DNA of 64,000 nt, from NCBI RefSeq assembly GCF_963675165.1, contig NC_087385.1, positions 1,736,501 through 1,800,500 of the forward strand, given 5' to 3'. The notes under the pieces are model-generated. The model was not told where the DNA came from. It made no database searches and saw only the letters and a program-made list of their open reading frames with translations. Below are positions 62,313 to 64,000 of this stretch, in pieces. How positions within the stretch are numbered: position 1 is the stretch's first letter; the number at the start of each line of letters is the position of its first letter. This DNA comes from Halichondria panicea. Its lineage: Eukaryota > Porifera > Demospongiae > Suberitida > Halichondriidae. A program made the position numbers and the translations under genes.

Positions 62313-62440
62313 TCTACCCTACAACAGTAGATGGGCCGGCCCCGCCTAGGGAGTTTTTTAGTGTAAATACTCTCGATCTCATCATTGAAAGACATTCAAG
62401 CAATTTGTGTGCAATTCAAGGTACTAGGTACATACATACT

Positions 62441-63975
62441 ATGGATATCATTTCAGCCGTTAAAGCTCAAGACTTGGATGCTATTGAAGCAGCAATTGAA
62501 AGAGGAGAAGACGTAAACAGTGTGGATCCGCTGGACAATGTAATGGTTTTTAGATGAAGAGGGGTGTGCCCTGTTTTGTTCTGTAGATAATAACTCTTAC
62601 CCTACAGGATGGTATTACACCTCTCTTTATAGCAGCGAGACATGGTTTCACAGAGATGGTCACCAAGCTGCACTCATGTGGAGCAACTATGGACAAAGCT
62701 ACCGTTGTGAGTCAGATTGTCCAGTTAAAAGTACCGCATAAGCTCTTTTTAAGGTGCCCCTCTAAAAATGTGCCATGAAGCCTCTAAAATAATTTTTGAA
62801 ACTCCAAATGGGAGCTCCACCACATGTGGGTAATTATTTTTAGACAGTGCGTTGGTAGATAGAGGTAAAATGAGCAAACAGATCACAGAATTCTTCCTTC
62901 CACATCTGGGCAGCCCCCAAGCCAAAACGAACCACATATATGCAGTACCTCTTTAACGTGTGTAACCTACGCACAGGCCTGTTGGAAGACCAAGAGCTAC
63001 AGGTGCCATATGCACAGTCCATTTGCAAAGCTGTTTTTTTATCTCTAATTAGAAGGCGCCCCTCTAAAGACGCGCCATCCAGCCTCAAAACTAATTTTCC
63101 AACCTCCTAATAGAGCCACCTTTACCAGTGTAATTATTTTAATGTGGCGCCTTAAAAACTTATACGGTACAGCGATTCCCATGTCCTATTGTAAGAGAGT
63201 ACTATGGTGTGAGTAACTTTCTTTGCATTGTATTGATCAATGCTTAGCTGACTGCACATAAGGCCAGGCAAAGTAGATTCCTTGTTTCTCATCTTATCCA
63301 CTTCCTCAATTATTCATTATTGCTTCATCATAATTTATAATTATTATGATTATCAGCACTAGGGTCGCCTAAATTTTTAGCCAAAAGAGCACGTCATTAA
63401 GAAATGAAGGGGTGTGTCATTAGAGCAATATATTGACGGTCAAGGAGGCATACTTTTACCACAAGCGGGGGCTGATAAAAAACAAGGATTCTACTTTGCC
63501 TGGCCTAAGCTCTGGTATGCATGTGTGTACACATGCAGCGTGGGGATACTCCACTTATGTCAGCGGGCTGGAATGATAATCCAAGAACTGTCAGGGAACT
63601 ACTCAGATGTGGAGCTTCTGTTGATCTGGCAAACAAAGTAAGGGGTTAAAGTTTCTCACGGTCTTAATAATCACTGTTATGACTTCCATATCTGATTATT
63701 TAAGGATGGGAATACACCGCTAATATCGGCAGCGAGAAGAGGCCACAAAGATGATGTACATGAGATACTCCTAGCGAAAGCCACTGTGGATCTAGCTAAT
63801 AATGTAAGTGCAACGCTGACTATTAAATCTCTATATTTGGTTGGTGTTTTTTACTATTATTGCTTGCATGAAGAAAGGGGACACAGCACTTATCGTCGTG
63901 GCAGCCATGCTTGGATACAAAGGTACAGTAAGGGAACTGCTTTCATCTGGAGCAACTGTGGACTTATTAAACCTC
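62441..63975 (+). CDS. Second ANK gene (tandem paralogue), exons 1-5, continues past the window
   Basis: Exons: 62441-62539, 62608-62706, 63539-63637, 63705-63803, 63874-63975. Each matches the corresponding exon of the gene at 49,766 and all stay open with intact splice sites. Differences in coding sequence are R8K in exon 1, one extra codon in exon 5 (cttatcgtcgtggcagcc, giving IVVAA, so 34 residues), and a Lys-to-Arg change (GTVRELL). Introns differ by small indels: intron 1 has extra bases after gtaatggttttta, and intron 2 lacks a 30-base piece. The window ends in intron 5, so the ZU5 and death domains are not seen. It may be a full gene or a truncated copy. Confidence 0.85.
62732..63169. 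mobile_element. Duplicated MITE in intron 2 of the second ANK gene
   Basis: This is the copy of the element at 50,040, with the same taCCGCATAAG and CTTATACGGta ends. It contains about 20 extra bases (taaagacgcgccatccagcc) missing from the other copy. Confidence 0.8.
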
Positions 63976-64000
63976 GTAAGTTTGCTACTGAAGCCTTGTC

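Noticed and set aside
62142-64000. Second copy interpreted as sequence identical to the first (pure assembly echo)
   Set aside because: The copies differ by several substitutions, a 3-base coding insertion, and intron indels of 20-30 bases, so they are not a simple echo. An allelic misassembly is still possible and is noted under findings.

Overview
The window is eukaryotic, most likely from a sponge or another early-branching marine invertebrate. The evidence is short GT-AG introns, very compact gene spacing, one ankyrin repeat per exon, an ANK-ZU5-death-domain gene of a type expanded in sponges, and many small terminal-inverted-repeat (TIR) elements in introns. The species assignment is inference.

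Layout. (1) At 156-354 (+) is the terminal exon of a gene that enters from the left. (2) From 42,635 down to 644 (-), about two thirds of the window is one giant gene. I reconstructed 57 exons with matching splice phases, giving 17,514 coding bases (5,837 codons plus stop). It encodes an RNF213/mysterin-like AAA+ protein. Its central AAA modules are well preserved, with P-loops in exons 19/20, 26 and 31 and Walker B motifs in exons 29 and 31. I see no RING or zinc-finger cysteine pattern anywhere. The N-terminus has a weak PA-domain-like stretch and the C-terminus ends in two SAM domains. A tRNA-Thr gene lies in one of its introns. (3) 47,219-43,143 (-) is lysyl-tRNA synthetase, 12 exons, with a mitochondrial-presequence-like start. 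(4) 49,601-47,433 (-) is NOP9, a pumilio-repeat nucleolar protein, 4 exons. (5) 49,766-59,171 (+) is a 19-exon gene for an ankyrin-repeat / ZU5-like / UPA-like / death-domain protein of 951 aa. It is divergently arranged with NOP9 across 164 bp. (6) 59,526-60,228 (+) holds three exons of a kelch-repeat gene, apparently a fragment. (7) From about 62,142 to the window edge is a tandem duplication of 49,478-51,313. It carries a truncated NOP9 start, the shared promoter and the first five ankyrin exons of a second ANK gene.

How it fits together. KARS and NOP9 are housekeeping translation and ribosome-biogenesis genes. An NRF1-type palindrome lies in the KARS promoter, and a one-base variant lies in the NOP9/ANK promoter. 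The RNF213-like and ANK-ZU5-DD genes resemble innate-immune families. Whether they act together cannot be told from sequence. Introns and spacers carry at least five families of TIR or foldback elements. Several share the terminus CCGTATA flanked by TA, suggesting mobilisation by one transposase type that is not itself in the window.
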